64,000 nt of DNA from contig NC_052357.1 in NCBI RefSeq assembly GCF_009727055.1, positions 19,107,005 through 19,171,004 on the forward strand, in the 5' to 3' direction. How positions within the stretch are numbered: the first letter of the stretch is position 1; each line of letters begins with the position of its first letter. Below, one piece after another: positions 23,740 through 36,146 of the stretch. The notes under the pieces are model-generated. The model worked only from the letters and a program-made list of their open reading frames with translations, did no database searches and was not told the origin of the DNA. The position numbers and the translations under genes were made by a program. The stretch comes from Benincasa hispida (lineage: Eukaryota; Streptophyta; Magnoliopsida; Cucurbitales; Cucurbitaceae).

Positions 23740-25381
23740 TGATGCGTGTTTTTGTTAAGTGTGGAATATGGATGATATGTTTTGATGGATAACATTGTGC
23801 ACTCAAGTTTCCCCAGCAGAATCCAAGTGTAAATTCCTTTAAGTTTCTTGGTAAGTCTAGGGTTGATCGCAGGGACTTGTGAAAATAGTTTGTGTTGATA
23901 ATTTTCTTATGAAAACTTTGCGGTAACCGGTAAAATAAATAAGGTGGTTGGTTTGTTGTTGTGTTAATGAAATAATAATAAATGCGGCAGAGTTCGAAAA
24001 AAGTTGGCAACAGGAAATACGATGAATATGCGGTGAACGGGTTGAGAAGGGTTTCGGCTAACACTCCTTAGGTTGCGTTCATGCCTTGCGATCATGCAAC
24101 ATGCATACAATAGTAAACCACCTCTCAACATGAATGCCACAGCTTCTACGGCTAGAATGCATGCGACAAATATGCGACAAGTCTACAGGGTTTACATACA
24201 AACCTCTATTTCTATTTATGCGATGAAAACATGACATTCACACATATATGCGACCGCATAATATCATTCCTATTTCTAGGATACATGCGATGCAAGTTGA
24301 CAAACAGAGCTTATCTCTAAGTCCCTATTTCTTGTTTATGCAAGCCTAATCTTACTTTTTCAAGTAAGATTCTAACCTAGCTCTCTCGAGACATTAGGTT
24401 CTTTCTTTAGATTCTCTCTCAAGCAACTCTAAAGGGATGTTTCGCACAGCATAAAACAAGACAATTGCAAGCAATGAACTTCCTAGCTCATGTTAGCTTA
24501 GTTCCTCTCAACCCATTCAACTAGTTTAGCTACTCATGCGTATTAAGAGAGTGAGTAGATGTAGAAACATAACTTCCATTGATAGATAAAGAATGAAGTA
24601 CAGAATAATAATGCAAGTATAGTAAAGGGCCTGGAGCAATTTCTTGCCACCAGGTGTTACACTGTTCTACTCGTGCTCTAAAGATATTCTCGTTTTCGCT
24701 AAAGTCAACCCGCTCTCTGCTCTTACGCCCCAAGGTCCCCTCTCGAGCTGCCTTGGACGATCTCCCACTCTTCTTTAGATCCGCCGTGAAATGGAAAAGA
24801 AAACTATGAACAAAAGTGTGAACTTGTAAGGTAATGAAGTAATTGACTACTTAACCCCTTCTCTGAAGAATGCACTTGGTATTTATAGGGCATCAAAGGT
24901 GAAAGGCAGCTTCTCTCTCCTTGTTGTACAGATGGGACAATTTTAATTCCTGACTGATGCGCCGGATAGTTGTCACCGATAAAGCTGGATGTACTTTGTG
25001 ACCGTTATCAGCTGTCAACTTAATTTGGATTTGACTGCTATCAGCTTTTTGTCCCATTGATCTTAATTGTCCTTTCGTCCGGATGCGCCCACCATGTTGC
25101 GGTGATTCTTCCTGGGTGGATATTTATGAGCACAATTAACGCAAAGTCTTGCAGTGTAGTTGTGCTCGACCGATGTATTCCTATGATCGCATTCTTTGCA
25201 TTGCATTAACGCATTATTCTGCACAAAAATATAGAGATCAACTGCCTTAATGCATTGGACACATGTGACCGCAATATTGTAGAGTTTATGCTTAATGGAC
25301 GCAATTTTAACATGTTCTATCAACGCAATCCAACATTGTTTAAGAACTTACTATGATAACGTGCATTTCTGCCCGTTATCA
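23740..25381 (-). repeat. gypsy 3' LTR
   Basis: On the minus strand it starts TGATAACGGGCAGAAATGCA at 25381 and ends ACACGCATCA at 23740 (1642 bases). It matches the LTR at 31952-33595 through its length. Below 23740 the sequence continues for about 45 bases (23695-23739) with a copy of the primer site and the following internal bases, which normally appear only after a 5' LTR. Confidence 0.9.
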
Positions 25382-26758
25382 CACCCCCAAATTTAAACAA
25401 TGTTTGTCCTCAAGCATAAGCTAAATATTCCTTTAGCAAGTTAGTCGCAAAGTTCTTTTCCTAGATTTCTCAAGGATTCATCATTCAAATCCTATATATT
25501 GGAATTTTCTTAAGTCTTATTCAAGTCTACTCTTAAAATATTTCTAAGACCTAGGAACTACAAGTTTAACTTTCAAAAGGACTTTACTAAATTCTTGGAA
25601 CATCGCGTGATTTATTTCAAAAAGAAAATTTTCTACCGGGGTGACAAAAGATATATCCTTGCACAAAAATTTTCTTTATTCCTATATTTTCTTTTTCTGA
25701 CCTTGCGCTAATTCGAGTGCCTTGCCTTCATTTTGGCTTGCCCCACGAGTGTCATGCGGACATCCAACTACGAGCAATGAATTCTTTCTCAGACTAAACT
25801 CATACCGATTTGGCATTGGAGTTGCGGTCATTGATTTATGCGTTGATCCTGGTAACTTACTTTCGTTTTGGCTTGCCCCCACGTGTGTCATGCAGACATC
25901 CAACTACGGGTAAGTGCCTTTCATAACTTAACTCTTATCAACATGGGTTCCCCTTGCGTTGACAGTGGAGTTGTTATTCTCAATTTTTTTTTTTTTTTTT
26001 GTAGAACCAAAAATAGAAAGGTCGAAAAGTAAATACCTTACCCCCAAATTTAAAATGTGGCAATGTCCCCATTGCCAAAAAATTAAAATAAGTTATGTGA
26101 TGTTCTAGAATGCATTGTAAAGAGAGTTTGAAAGAAAGCTAGCAAACCCCTAACTTCTAGAAATATTTTATGAGGGTGACTATCTTAAGATTAAGTTAAC
26201 TCTAATATATACGAAAGAAATAGAAGCATATTTTTCATCATTGAAATCTTACTTGGTAAAGAAACAGAATGCGGTAAACTACTAAATTTATTTACTTGTT
26301 AAATGATTACAATAATCAAGAAGGATGCGGTGATAAAACTTCAAAAAGCGATATGCAATGTGATAGCGCAAAATTGGAAATAAACATAAGGAAGAGTACA
26401 CCCCCAAATTTTGCGTTGTCGCTTGCATTGTGTTGACACATCCATCCTGGCGGCGATCTTTCTTCTGTGGGTTGCAATGATGGAATAAGATAATGCTTCG
26501 TCGCGTAACATTGCCGCAATCCAGCGCCTCGATCGTTGTAAGAAAAACAAAGAAAGGGTCGAATTATTTTAAACAAAAGAAAAATCGTTAATGCAAATTA
26601 AATCCTTTTTTTTAGAAATAAAAAATGAAAAGATAGCTGAAAGATAGTGAAAATTCTGAGTTAGTGGAGAAGAGGGTTGAAGACTTGAAGTTTTCCCAAG
26701 CTTGCGTCCCTGAGAAATTGCGATCATGTGAACACGCAGGGACCACCCACTTCCTTCT
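25382..26758 (-). mobile_element. gypsy 3' non-coding part with tandem repeats and polypurine tracts
   Basis: Between integrase and 3' LTR there is 1.4 kb with no convincing env-like frame. A ~132-base unit is repeated imperfectly: 'ttttggcttgccccacgagt' at about 25733 and 'ttttggcttgcccccacgtg' at about 25865. Polypurine-like stretches reading AAATTTGGGGGT on the minus strand occur at 25382-25394, near 26040 and near 26400; only the first abuts the LTR. A T run of about 20 is at 25984-26001. Confidence 0.65.
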
Positions 26759-27883
26759 TTATTCAAAGTTTCTTAGTTCCATGGAGTCGACTTGGCGATG
26801 CCAGTCTTCTCCATGGTATACCTTTACTCGCTGCCCATTGACTTTGAATATATTTGTACCGTCGTCATTTGATAATTCCACCGCGCCATGCGGAAGTACT
26901 TGTCGAATTATGAACGGTCCAGACCAACGAGACTTTAGCTTTCCCGGGAAGAGTCGCAGACGTGAATTGAAAAGCAATACTTTCTGTCCGACTTGGAGGT
27001 TCTTGCCGCATATGCATTGATCATGCCAATGCTTGGTGCGCTCCTTATAAATTTTCGCATTTTCATATGTGTTGTTCCTCCATTCTTCTAGCTCGACCAA
27101 TTGCATTTCTCCTGCTTCCTTTAAATCGAAATTCAATTTCTTGACGGCCCACAGTGCCTTATATTCTAGCTCCAAGGGCAAGTGACATGCTTTACCGAAT
27201 ACCAACGCATAGGGGGGCATACCTATAAGTGTTTTAAATGCGGTCCGTGATGCCCATAACCCATCATCAAGCTTCATTGCCCAATCCTTTCACGAAGGTT
27301 TGACTACCTTCTCAAGTATCGATTTAATTTCCCGATTGGACACTTCAGCCTGGCCATTTGTTTGTGGATGGTATGCGATGGCCACTTTATGGAGGATGTT
27401 GTACTTGCGCAGCAGCTCCTTAATACTGTGGTTGACAAAGTATGATCCTTCATCACTTATAATGGCACGGGGAGTGCCAAAATGCGTGAAAATATTTTTC
27501 TTCAGGAACTGAGAGACTACTACCGCATCACTTGTGGCTCATGCAATTGCCTCTACCCACTTGGAGACATAGTCAACGGCTAATAAAATATAGTGTTTAC
27601 CATTTGAAGGAGGAAATGGTCCCATGAAATCAATCCCCCATACGTCGAATAGTTCCAGCTCCAAGATAGTATTCATCGGCATTGTGTTCTTCCATGAAAT
27701 GTTGCTAGTGCGCTGGCACCGATCACATTTCATTGTGTAGTCAGCAGCATCCTTAAATAACGAAGGCTGGAAGAATCCACTTTGTAAAACTTTAGTTGCA
27801 GTAAGTTGTCCTCCAAAGTGCCCTCCATAAGGTGAATCATGGTATGTGACAATATGTGTTGTTGAGCAGCATCTGGTATGCAT
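26759..27883 (-). pseudogene. gypsy integrase, broken
   Basis: The N-terminal part (27883-27539) has [11 protein letters not shown] of the HHCC zinc domain and the first catalytic aspartate in [13 protein letters not shown], ending [12 protein letters not shown] before a TGA. The C-terminal part (27277-26759) has [21 protein letters not shown], the [20 protein letters not shown] block and a SRWSGPFII chromatin-binding-like end. Between them (27538-27278) the reading continues in short frames with [15 protein letters not shown] wording on the minus strand. At least one stop and a frame change separate the halves, so a full integrase is not made. Confidence 0.85.
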
Positions 27884-29876
27884 AATCTAATGATTTGGTC
27901 TACACCTCTTTTATACAGATTCGGCTCATCCCAATAGTAGCGTCTGCATTCATTCTTGAGCTTCTTCCGTCGATGGTAGGTGTAATCTTCAGGAAATTGT
28001 TCACAGACCAAATAATTAACGATGCCCGCATACCATGGCAATTCTTCTATGCGAAATAGCTGCTCATCTGGGAACACGACACTCACTTCAAATTCATTGC
28101 GGTCAACTTCAGGATTTTCCAGTCTGGACAAGTGATCCGCAACTTGATTCTCAGTCCCCTTTCGATCAATTATCTCGATGTCAAATTTTTTAAGGAGGAA
28201 AACCCATCTTATCAATCTCGGCTTTGCGTCCTTCTTTGCCATCAAATATTTGATTGCTGAGTGATCAATATGAATGAGTACCTTGGTTCCCAACAAGTAT
28301 GCTCGGAATTTTTCCAACGCAAAAATCACAGCCAGGAGCTCTTTTTCACTGGTGGTGTAATTAAGTTAAGTAGGGTTCAGGGTTTTACTCGCATATGTGA
28401 TGGGGTGCAAAATTGTTTTCTTCTTTTGTACTAATGCAACTGCCATCGTATACCCACTTGCGTCGCACATGATTTCGAACGGTAGTGTCCAATCCAGCGC
28501 AATTAAGACGGGTGCAGTAATCAGCGCATTCTTTAAAATTCGAAATGCGTTGAGGCAATTTTTGTCAAATTCAAACTTTCTGTTTACCTCTAGTAATGCA
28601 CTCAATGGTCTTGCTATCTTAGAAAAGTCTTTAACAAATCGTCTATAGAATCCGGAATGCCCCAGGAAGTTTTGTACTGCCTTCATGTTGGTTGGAGGTG
28701 GAAGCTTTTCAATTGCGTCAATCTTTGCTTTGTCCACCTCCAACCCTTCTCGAGAGACCTTGTGTCCCAACACTATACCTTCTGTCACCATGAAGTGACA
28801 TTTTTCCCAGTTAAGCACCAGGTTCGTCTCTTTACATATTTTCAGAATTTTCTCCAAATTGACCAGGCAGACTTCATAAGTGTTCCCATAAACGGAGAAG
28901 TCATCCATAACTATTTCTACTGAGTCCTCGAGATAATCTGAAAATATTTCCATCATGCACCTCTAGAACGTGCTTGGCACATTGCAAAGGCCGAATGGCA
29001 TGCAGCGGAAAGCGAATGTCCCATATGGGCAGGTGAATGTGGTTTTGTCTTGGTCTTCAAGAGCTATCATTATCTGGTTATACCCAGCGTATCCATCCAA
29101 GAAACAGTAAAAATCATTCCCTGCCAATCTATCCAGCATTTGATCGATGAATGGCAGAGGGAAGTGATCCTTCTTTGTGGACACATTCAATTTGCGATAG
29201 TCTATACAGATGCGCCATCCAGTGATGGTCCTCTGCGGCATTAATTGATTGTTCTCATTGGGGACTATCGTCATTCCGTCCTTCTTCGGCACACATTGCA
29301 CGGGGCTGACCCACATGCTATCTGCAATGGGATAGATAATGCCCACATCCAGCCACTTGATAATCTTCTTTTGACGACCTCTTTCATCGTAGGATTAACT
29401 CTGTGTTGATTCTCAATGGTTGCTTTATGGTCGTCCTCAAGGCGAATGTGGTGCATGCAGTACGCGAGGCTAATTCCTCTAATATCAGCGAGCATTCAGC
29501 TGATTGCTTGCACATGCTTTTTAAGAATGCTCATCAACGCATTCTCTTGATCTGCTTTGAGCGTAGAGGAAATTATTAATGGCAGCTTCTCATTCTGCCC
29601 CAGAAATGCATACTTCAGATGTGTTCGTAGGGTTTTTAGTTCAAGGGTTGGTGGCTCCACGAAAGAAGGTTGTGTTATTTTTCTTTCTTCCTTCGGCTCT
29701 TCTTCTGGCATTGTGACTGATCCTTCTTCTTTATTTGTTTTTGCTACGATCGCATTGCAAGCAGCTACGGATGCATCGGCATCCTCTTCGTCATACTCTT
29801 CATCAGACTTTTCTTCTTCAATCAAATTCAAGTCATCTTCCGAATCTTGCAGGTCTTCCTCATCAGGAAATTTCAT
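27884..29876 (-). pseudogene. gypsy reverse transcriptase and RNase H, broken
   Basis: From the minus strand: an acidic linker and PPTLELKTLRTHLKYAFLG (29876-29496), then LADIRGISLAYCMHHIRLE (29483 down), then RT with WRICIDYRKLN and FLDGYAGYNQI (29346-28963). An in-frame TAG at 28965-28963 replaces the residue before RCMM. RT then continues with the catalytic VMDDFSVYG and NFLGHSGFYRRFVKDFSKIA (28956-28366). RNase H follows in a shifted frame (28329 down) with [20 protein letters not shown] and [11 protein letters not shown]. Catalytic aspartates are present, but the stop and shift make it a pseudogene. Confidence 0.88.
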
Positions 29877-29903
29877 GGCACGAATTATATTAAATTTGAG
29901 CTT

Positions 29904-30353
29904 CTATCCATTGAAGCTCAAAGTGATCTCGCCCTTGTGCACATCAATTTGAGCACGACCTGTTGATAAGAAAGGTCGCCCCAAAATGATGGGCACATCT
30001 TTATCGGCCTCATGATCCAGGATGATGAAGTCAGCTGGCAAAATAAATTTATCAATCGTGATCAGCATGACCTTCACCTTACCCTCTGGATGAACCAGTG
30101 ACCTGTCGGCCAGTTGGAGAGTCACGGATGTGGGCACAAGTTGTCTCACATTTAATTGTCTAAAAATCGACAACGGCATCAAATTTATGTTGGCTCCCAA
30201 GTCACACAAAGCTTTCCCAATATAGAGTCCTCCTATAGAGCAAGGAATTGTGAAGCTCCCAGGATCGCTCATCTTCGTTGGGATAATAAATTTGGAACTT
30301 TGTGTTAATGCCACCGTGGCAAATTTTGCAGCACCTCTTTTCTTGGTTACCAT
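29904..30353 (-). pseudogene. gypsy aspartic protease domain
   Basis: An open stretch of 149 codons with ALCDLGANINLMPLSIFRQL (the catalytic D-L-G-A form usual in Athila/Tat proteases), flanked by FTIPCSIGG before and VPIILGRPFLSTGRAQID after, the typical plant gypsy protease ending. The domain itself looks intact but belongs to a broken polyprotein. Confidence 0.88.
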
Positions 30354-31718
30354 GTCCTACATAGGCAGGAATTTTTTCAATCGCTTCATTGAAAGGAATG
30401 TTAACACGTAATTGCTTTAACATAGATAGGAAGCGTTGGTACTGTACCTCTTCGTTTTTCTTCTTCTTTAGCCTCTGAAGGAAAGGTGGTACTGGACTTT
30501 CACGATTTCGGTTTCATTTGACTATGAGGTTGACGCAACCTCAGGTTCTACTGCTTTGTTTTCTTTTTCTCATTTTCTTGAATTGCCAAAATCGTAGGTT
30601 CAGCAGCAATGGAGGTTTATCTGTTCTGATCCTTCTTTTCTCCCTCTACAGTCTTTCCACTGTGTAATGTCACAACCTGACATTGCTCCTAACCTGAACC
30701 CCCTGGGTTGTGTGGAAGCTCGGTTTAACTTGGCAGCGCCCCTTGCAGTCTACTTTTGAGCTCATTTGCAATCTGGCCCATTTGGGTGGTTTTTCCACCC
30801 GGGGTTGTAGGTGTTGAAAAAAAGGGTTGTTCTTTACAAAATAAACAGACTGTGGGTTTTGTGAACAATCCTCCATCGCATGCCCATCACCGCAAGTTGC
30901 ACACTTTGTGGTGTTTTGACTTATGGCATTGATTTGCCCACCTTACGGGTTGGGCTACTGATCGTCATCCCTTAAATCAAATTCATCATTGCGGTCATTT
31001 GGTTTTGCAATGAAATAATAGCACCGTTATTTACGTCAGAATCTTTGAGTCTTAATCTCTGGTCACTCTCCCTCTAATCTTCATGATTCTTGGATATGCG
31101 ATCAAGGATATTCTTCGCCTCATCATAAGTCTTGTCAAGCAGACCACTAGCTGCTGCCGCATTGGCAGCGGTCTGCGAAGCAGGATTCAAACCGTGATAG
31201 AAAATTTCCATCTAAAGGCAGTCTGGCAGCCTATTATGCGAACAATCTCGAACCAACCTTTTAAACCTCGCCCAGGCATCACTGAGCGATTCATCCATGT
31301 CTTGTTCAAAATTAGTAATAAGCTTTCTTCGTCTCGCGTTCTCTGTAGGTGGGAAATACTTCTTCATAAACTTCTCCACCACCTGCTCCCAAGAAATGAT
31401 CTCTCCTGGTTCGAGCGAGTAAGCCCATTTCCTAGCCTGATCACAGAGAGAAAATGGGAATAACATTAGTCGAACCTCATCAATAGAGATATTCGGGAAC
31501 ACAAAAGTATTGTCAATTTCAATAAAACTTCGAAGATGGGCATGCGAATCCTCGCCACGCCTTTCTCCGAATTGACCTGCAGCCTGGATCATCTGCAACA
31601 TCACCAGTTTCATTTCAAATCTACTTCCATCTAAGGCAAGCCTCATGATTCTCGGAGAGAAATCATAGAGGTTTGGCGATGCATAGTCCCTAATGGGCCT
31701 ATTGCGATTGTTAGCCAA
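30354..31718 (-). pseudogene. gypsy gag with zinc knuckle, broken
   Basis: The open frame 31718-31212 carries the retrotransposon gag domain: LYDFSPRIMRLALDG, then EVRLMLFPFSLCDQARKWAY and KFMKKYFPPTENARRRK, with WARFKRLVRDCSHNRLPDCL near the end. Downstream the frame is lost. A zinc knuckle remains at about 30908-30864 (CATCGDGHAMEDC, the C-X2-C-X3-H-X4-C form common in this lineage). The DNA between is broken by several stops. Confidence 0.85.
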
Positions 31719-31928
31719 CAGAATTGGATTTGCAATGACATTGTTGTTGTTTGGTGCTTCATTCTTAGGCTACTCCGCCATCTCTTCTTTATCGGATTAT
31801 GGTTGTTGTTGGTGGTTCCTTAGTCTCCTTCGAAATGTTCTCTCAATCTCCGAGTTGTACTTTGCCAGAGATTGAGAGTTCTGCAAAGAATTCACAAAAA
31901 ATACCGTTAACAACTATTTTGCCGAAGT

Positions 31929-31945
31929 CCCCAGCAACGGCGCCA
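31929..31945 (-). other. gypsy primer binding site
   Basis: The minus strand reads TGGCGCCGTTGCTGGGG a few bases after the 5' LTR end. This matches the complement of the tRNA-Asp 3' end apart from one base (usual form TGGCGCCGTTGCCGGGG). A second, more altered copy lies at about 23715-23732 beside the other LTR. Confidence 0.85.
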
Positions 31946-31951
31946 AAAACT

Positions 31952-33595
31952 TGATGCGTGTTTTTGTTAAGTGTGGAATATGGATGATATGTGTTAATGG
32001 ATAGCATTGTGCACTTAAGTTTCCCAGCGGAATCCAAGTGTAAATTCCTCTGAGTTTCCTAGTAAGTCCAAGGTCGATCACAGGGACTTGTGAAAATAGT
32101 TTGCGTTCATAATTTTCTTATGAAAACTTTACGGTAACCGGCAAAATAAATAAGGTGGTTAGTTTGTTGTTGCTTTAATGAAATAATAATAAATGTGGCA
32201 GAGTTTGAAAAGAGTTGGCAACGGGAAATACGATGAATATGTGATGAACGGGTTGAGAAGGGTTTCGGCTAACACTCCCTAGGTTGCATTCATGCCTTAC
32301 GATCATGCAACATGCATACAATAGTAAACCACCTCTCGGCGTGAATGCCACGACTTCTACGGCTAGAACGCATGCGACAAATATGCGATAAGTCTACAAG
32401 GTTTACATATAAACCTCTATTTCTATTCATGCGATGAAAACATGATATTCACACAAATATGCGACCGCATAATATCATTCCTATTCCTAGGATGCATGCG
32501 ATGCAAGTTAACAAACAGAGCTTATCTCTAAGTCCATGTTTCTTATTTATGCAGGCCTAATCTTGCTTTTTCAAGTCAGATTCTAACCTAGCTCTCTCGA
32601 GATATTATGTTCTTTCTTTAGATTCTCTTTCGAGCAACTCTAAAGGGATGTTTCGCACAACATAAAACAAGGCAATCGCAAGCAATGAACTTCCTAGCTC
32701 ATGTTAGCTTAGTTCCTCTCAACCCATTCAACTAGTTTAGCTACTCATGTGTATTAAGAGAGTGAGCAGATGTAGAAATATAACTTCCATTGATAGATAA
32801 AGGATGAAGTACAGAATAACAATGCAAGTATAGCAAAGCGCCTGGAGCAATTTCTTGCCACCAGGTGTTACACTGTTCTACTAGTACTCTAAAGATATTC
32901 TTGCTTTCGTGAGAATCAACCCGCTCTCTGCTCTTACGCCTCAAGGTCCTCTCTCAAGCTTCCTTGGACGATCTCCCACTCTTCTCTAGCTCCGCCGTGA
33001 AATGGAAAAGAAAACTGTGAACGAAAGTGTGAACTTGTAAGGTGATGAAGTAATCGACTGCTTAACTAATTCTCTGAAGAATGCATTTGGTATTTATAGG
33101 GCATCAAAGATGAAAGGCGGCTTATCTTTCCTGGTTGTACAGATGGGAAAGCTTTAATTCTTGACTGATGCGCTAGATAGTTGTCATCGATAAAGCTGGA
33201 TGTATTTTGTGACCGTTATCTGCTGTCTACTTAATTTGGATCCGACTGCTGTCAGCTTTCTATCCCATCGATCTTAATTGTCCTTTCGTCCGGATGCACC
33301 CACCATGTTGCGGTGATTCTTCTTAGGTGGATATTTTCGAGCACGATCAACGCAAAGTCTTGCAGTGAAGTTGTGTTCAATCGATGTATTCCTATGATCG
33401 CATTTTTTGCATTGCATTAACGCATTATTCTACACAAAAATATAGAGATCAACTGCCCTAATGCGTTGGACGCATGCGACCGCAATATTGTAGAGTTTAT
33501 ACTTAATGGACGCAATTTTAACATGTTCTATCAATGCAATTCAACATAGTTTAAGAACTTAGTACTACGATAATGTGCATTTCTGTCCGTTATCA
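31952..33595 (-). repeat. gypsy 5' LTR
   Basis: A 1644-base LTR running TGATAACGGACAGAAATG (33595) to ACACGCATCA (31952) on the minus strand. It aligns along its length to 23740-25381 with scattered substitutions. Just beyond 33595 the sequence returns to copia RT wording. Confidence 0.9.
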
Positions 33596-33639
33596 CAAAC
33601 TGAGCCTCCCAAATCTTTCATTTGGAATTGGGTCGCTAG

Positions 33640-34233
33640 CTAATTCTTAACTGTAGTTAGTAGACCTACATCATTCTCAATGAGTAGGATATCGTGTACA
33701 TACAACACTAGGAAAACTACTGAACCATTGACAATCTTCTTATAGACACAAGGCTCATCAACATTTTGGTCAAAACCGTACAATTTGATTGCAGTATCAA
33801 ACCAAATGTTCCAAGATCGAGACACCTGTTTCAGCCCATAAATGGACCGATTCAGTTTGCAAACTTCTTGCTCTTAACCTTGCGCAATGAATCCCTCGGG
33901 CTGCACCATGTAAATGGTCTCCTCAAGATTGCCATTCAAAAAGGTTGTCTTGACGTCCATTTGCTAGATCTCATAATCATAATAAGCGACAATAGATAGA
34001 AGGATGCAAATCGACTTCAACATGGAAATAGGCGGGAAAGTCTCCTCAGAGTCGACTCCCTCCACTTGGGTATAACCCTTTGCCACAAGTCGAGTCTTGA
34101 AGGTTTGCACCTTCCCATCGGCACCCCAATTCCTTTTGTACATCCATTTACAACCTATAGGTCTTACACCATTAGGCTGATCTATAAGATCCCAAACTAA
34201 GTTGAAGTACATCGACTCTATCTCGAGATCCAT
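33640..34233 (-). pseudogene. copia reverse transcriptase, broken
   Basis: 34233-33964 gives GVRPIGCKWMYKRNWGADGK and RLVAKGYTQVEGVDSEETFP, the start of copia RT. After a frame break, 33825-33640 gives SWNIWFDTAIKLYGFDQN and VDEPCVYKKI. The catalytic YVDD box reads YVHD here, losing a metal-binding aspartate. The domain is cut off by the gypsy element at 33595. Confidence 0.85.
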
Positions 34234-34337
34234 GGCTTTGACCCATTCATCTCAGTCAACATCCTCTATTGCCTTTTGATAAAACTTTGGATCTTCAACG
34301 TCGCCATCGGCTACCATAGCCAGTTTTTCCATGAAAC

Positions 34338-35684
34338 TTAGATAGAGAACGGGTGGATTCGCAACCCTCCCACTGCGTCCCTCAACTCTTGAGGTGGAAC
34401 CGACATACCAGATGAACTATCATCAACAATTCTTGTTGATGAAGTAGGCCCTTCAACAACTCTTGTTGAAGTTTCAGTAGTTTCATTGGAAAGCTCACGT
34501 AACACGATCTTACTATATGAACTGTACTCTCTAATATGATCCTCCTTCAGGAAAGTAGCATTCGTAGAAACAAACACTCTATTTTCCGATGGATCATAAA
34601 AGTAACCCCCTTGTGTACCTTTGGGGTAGCCTACAAGAAAGCATAGCCTTGATCGTGGTTCCAATTTCTTTGGATTAGCCTCAAGCACATGTACTGGGCA
34701 ACCCCATATGTGAAAGTGATGTAAACTAGTTTTACGTTCGTTCCACAATTCCAGAGGTGTTCTCAGAAAACTCTTGGAAGGAACACAGTTGAGTATATAT
34801 ACTGCAGTCTACACTGAAAAACCCCAAAACGAGTCCGGTAAGGAAGCGTAACTCATCATCGAACGAACCATGTCCAAAAAGGTTCTTTTTCTCCTCTCCT
34901 ACTGAGGTGTACCCGACGCTGAGAGTTGGAAAACGATTCAATGTTCTATCAAATAGTCCTGGAACCCCGAATAAAAAATCTCTCCACCTCGATCTAATCG
35001 AAGTGTCTTAATCCGTCTATCCAATACATTTTCAACTTCATCCTTGAACTCTCTGAACTTTTCAAAGGTTTCAAACTTCTGTTGCATCCGATAAACATAC
35101 CCATACCTAGAGTAATCATCAGTAAAATTGATAAAATACTCATAACCTCCCCTGGCTCGCACATTCATAGGACCATAGAGGTCAGCATGCACTAACTCTA
35201 GGGGCTCTTTGGCTCGATAACCTTTTCCAGTAAAAGGTCTTTTAGTCATCTTACCCTCAAGACAAGATTTGCACACCGGTAAAGAATTTTCTTCTAACTC
35301 GCTTAGAAGGCCATTCATCACCAACCTCTCAATCCTATTGAGATTGATGTGCCCTAATCAAAGGTGCAAAAGTTAGGTATTTTCTTTTGGAGAAACAAGT
35401 TGACGTTTTTTTTTTGTTACAATAGTTTTAAACATCTCTATGTTATGGAGGGAACTTAATGTTAACAGTCTTAGCACATACAAGTTATTTTCTAGTTTTG
35501 TTATACAAATTTCTACTCCATCTTTATGAATAAACATTTTATTCACATTAAGCTTAAGAGTATATTTACATTGTAACAAGCACCTTACAAAAATAAAGTT
35601 CCATTTCAACTTAAGAACTACAAATACATCTTTTAAAATAAGAAATTTATTCTGTAAAGTTAACTGGACTCCTCCTACTGCCAC
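34338..35684 (-). pseudogene. copia pre-integrase and integrase region, broken
   Basis: 35684-35373 is the gag-pre-integrase segment (VQLTLQNKFLILKDVFVV). 35324-34938 carries CKSCLEGKMTKRPFTGKGYR and the integrase core start LELVHADLYGPMNVRARGGY, with the first aspartate, then FTDDYSRYGYVY. 34748-34338 has the post-integrase FHIWGCPVHVLEANPKKLEP and GYPKGTQGGYFYDP. Frame changes separate these blocks. Confidence 0.85.
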
Positions 35685-35689
35685 AACTG

Positions 35690-36146
35690 AGACGACGTGC
35701 TCGGTGCCTACTCACATCATCATCTCACCAGCCTCTAACTGCCACCAGGATCTAATCCCCTAAAAAGAAGAACAAACATGATTAGTGGCACTCGAATCAT
35801 TTATCCAGGCAGAATCATCAATCACCACTAAACAAGTTTCTAACACCAGTAAATCATATTTACCTTTGGCCGCCTTCTTTTCCTTAAGCTAGCGAGGACA
35901 ATTCCTCTTCCAGTGTCCATCCTGGTTGCCGTGGAAACACTTTCCCTTGTTAACCGACGTTAGACGCCTATTCCGCTTGGTGACAGGTGGCGGGTTAGCA
36001 GGCCCCTTCCCCTTCCCCTTATCACTCTTCTTCTTCTTTCACTTTCCAGTGATAGAAGTAGAAGGTGCAGACTTGGTCCCAGAGGTCGAACCTCGATGGA
36101 ACGTCTTTAAGACAAGGCAACATTTGCCTCACCTCTTTTCCTCTCC
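35690..36146 (-). pseudogene. copia zinc knuckle and protease remnant
   Basis: On the minus strand near 35940-35886 the reading is CFHGNQDGHWKRNC, where the usual second cysteine (CFHC) has become glycine. Further down, WINDSSATNHVC stands where copia protease normally has DSGATNHVC, so the active-site glycine is changed. A lysine-rich stretch with a stop lies at about 36050-36000. Confidence 0.75.

Larger units (their letters stand above)
23740..33595 (-). mobile_element. Athila/Tat-like gypsy element
   Basis: Two LTRs of nearly equal length, 33595-31952 (5') and 25381-23740 (3'), flank gag, protease, RT, RNase H and integrase in gypsy order (integrase last) on the minus strand. The primer site after the 5' LTR, TGGCGCCGTTGCTGGGG, fits tRNA-Asp, typical of Athila/Tat elements. 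The integrase wording [13 protein letters not shown] and protease CDLGANINLMPLS also point there. A GGGGGTG polypurine tract abuts the 3' LTR at 25382-25394. Reading frames are broken by stops and shifts, so it is not autonomous as it stands. It sits inside the decayed copia. The LTRs differ visibly, so the insertion is not recent. Confidence 0.9.

Noticed and set aside
29557..29952. Plus-strand 131-codon open frame
   Set aside because: Serine-rich mirror of the acidic gypsy gag-pol linker on the minus strand; no independent motif.
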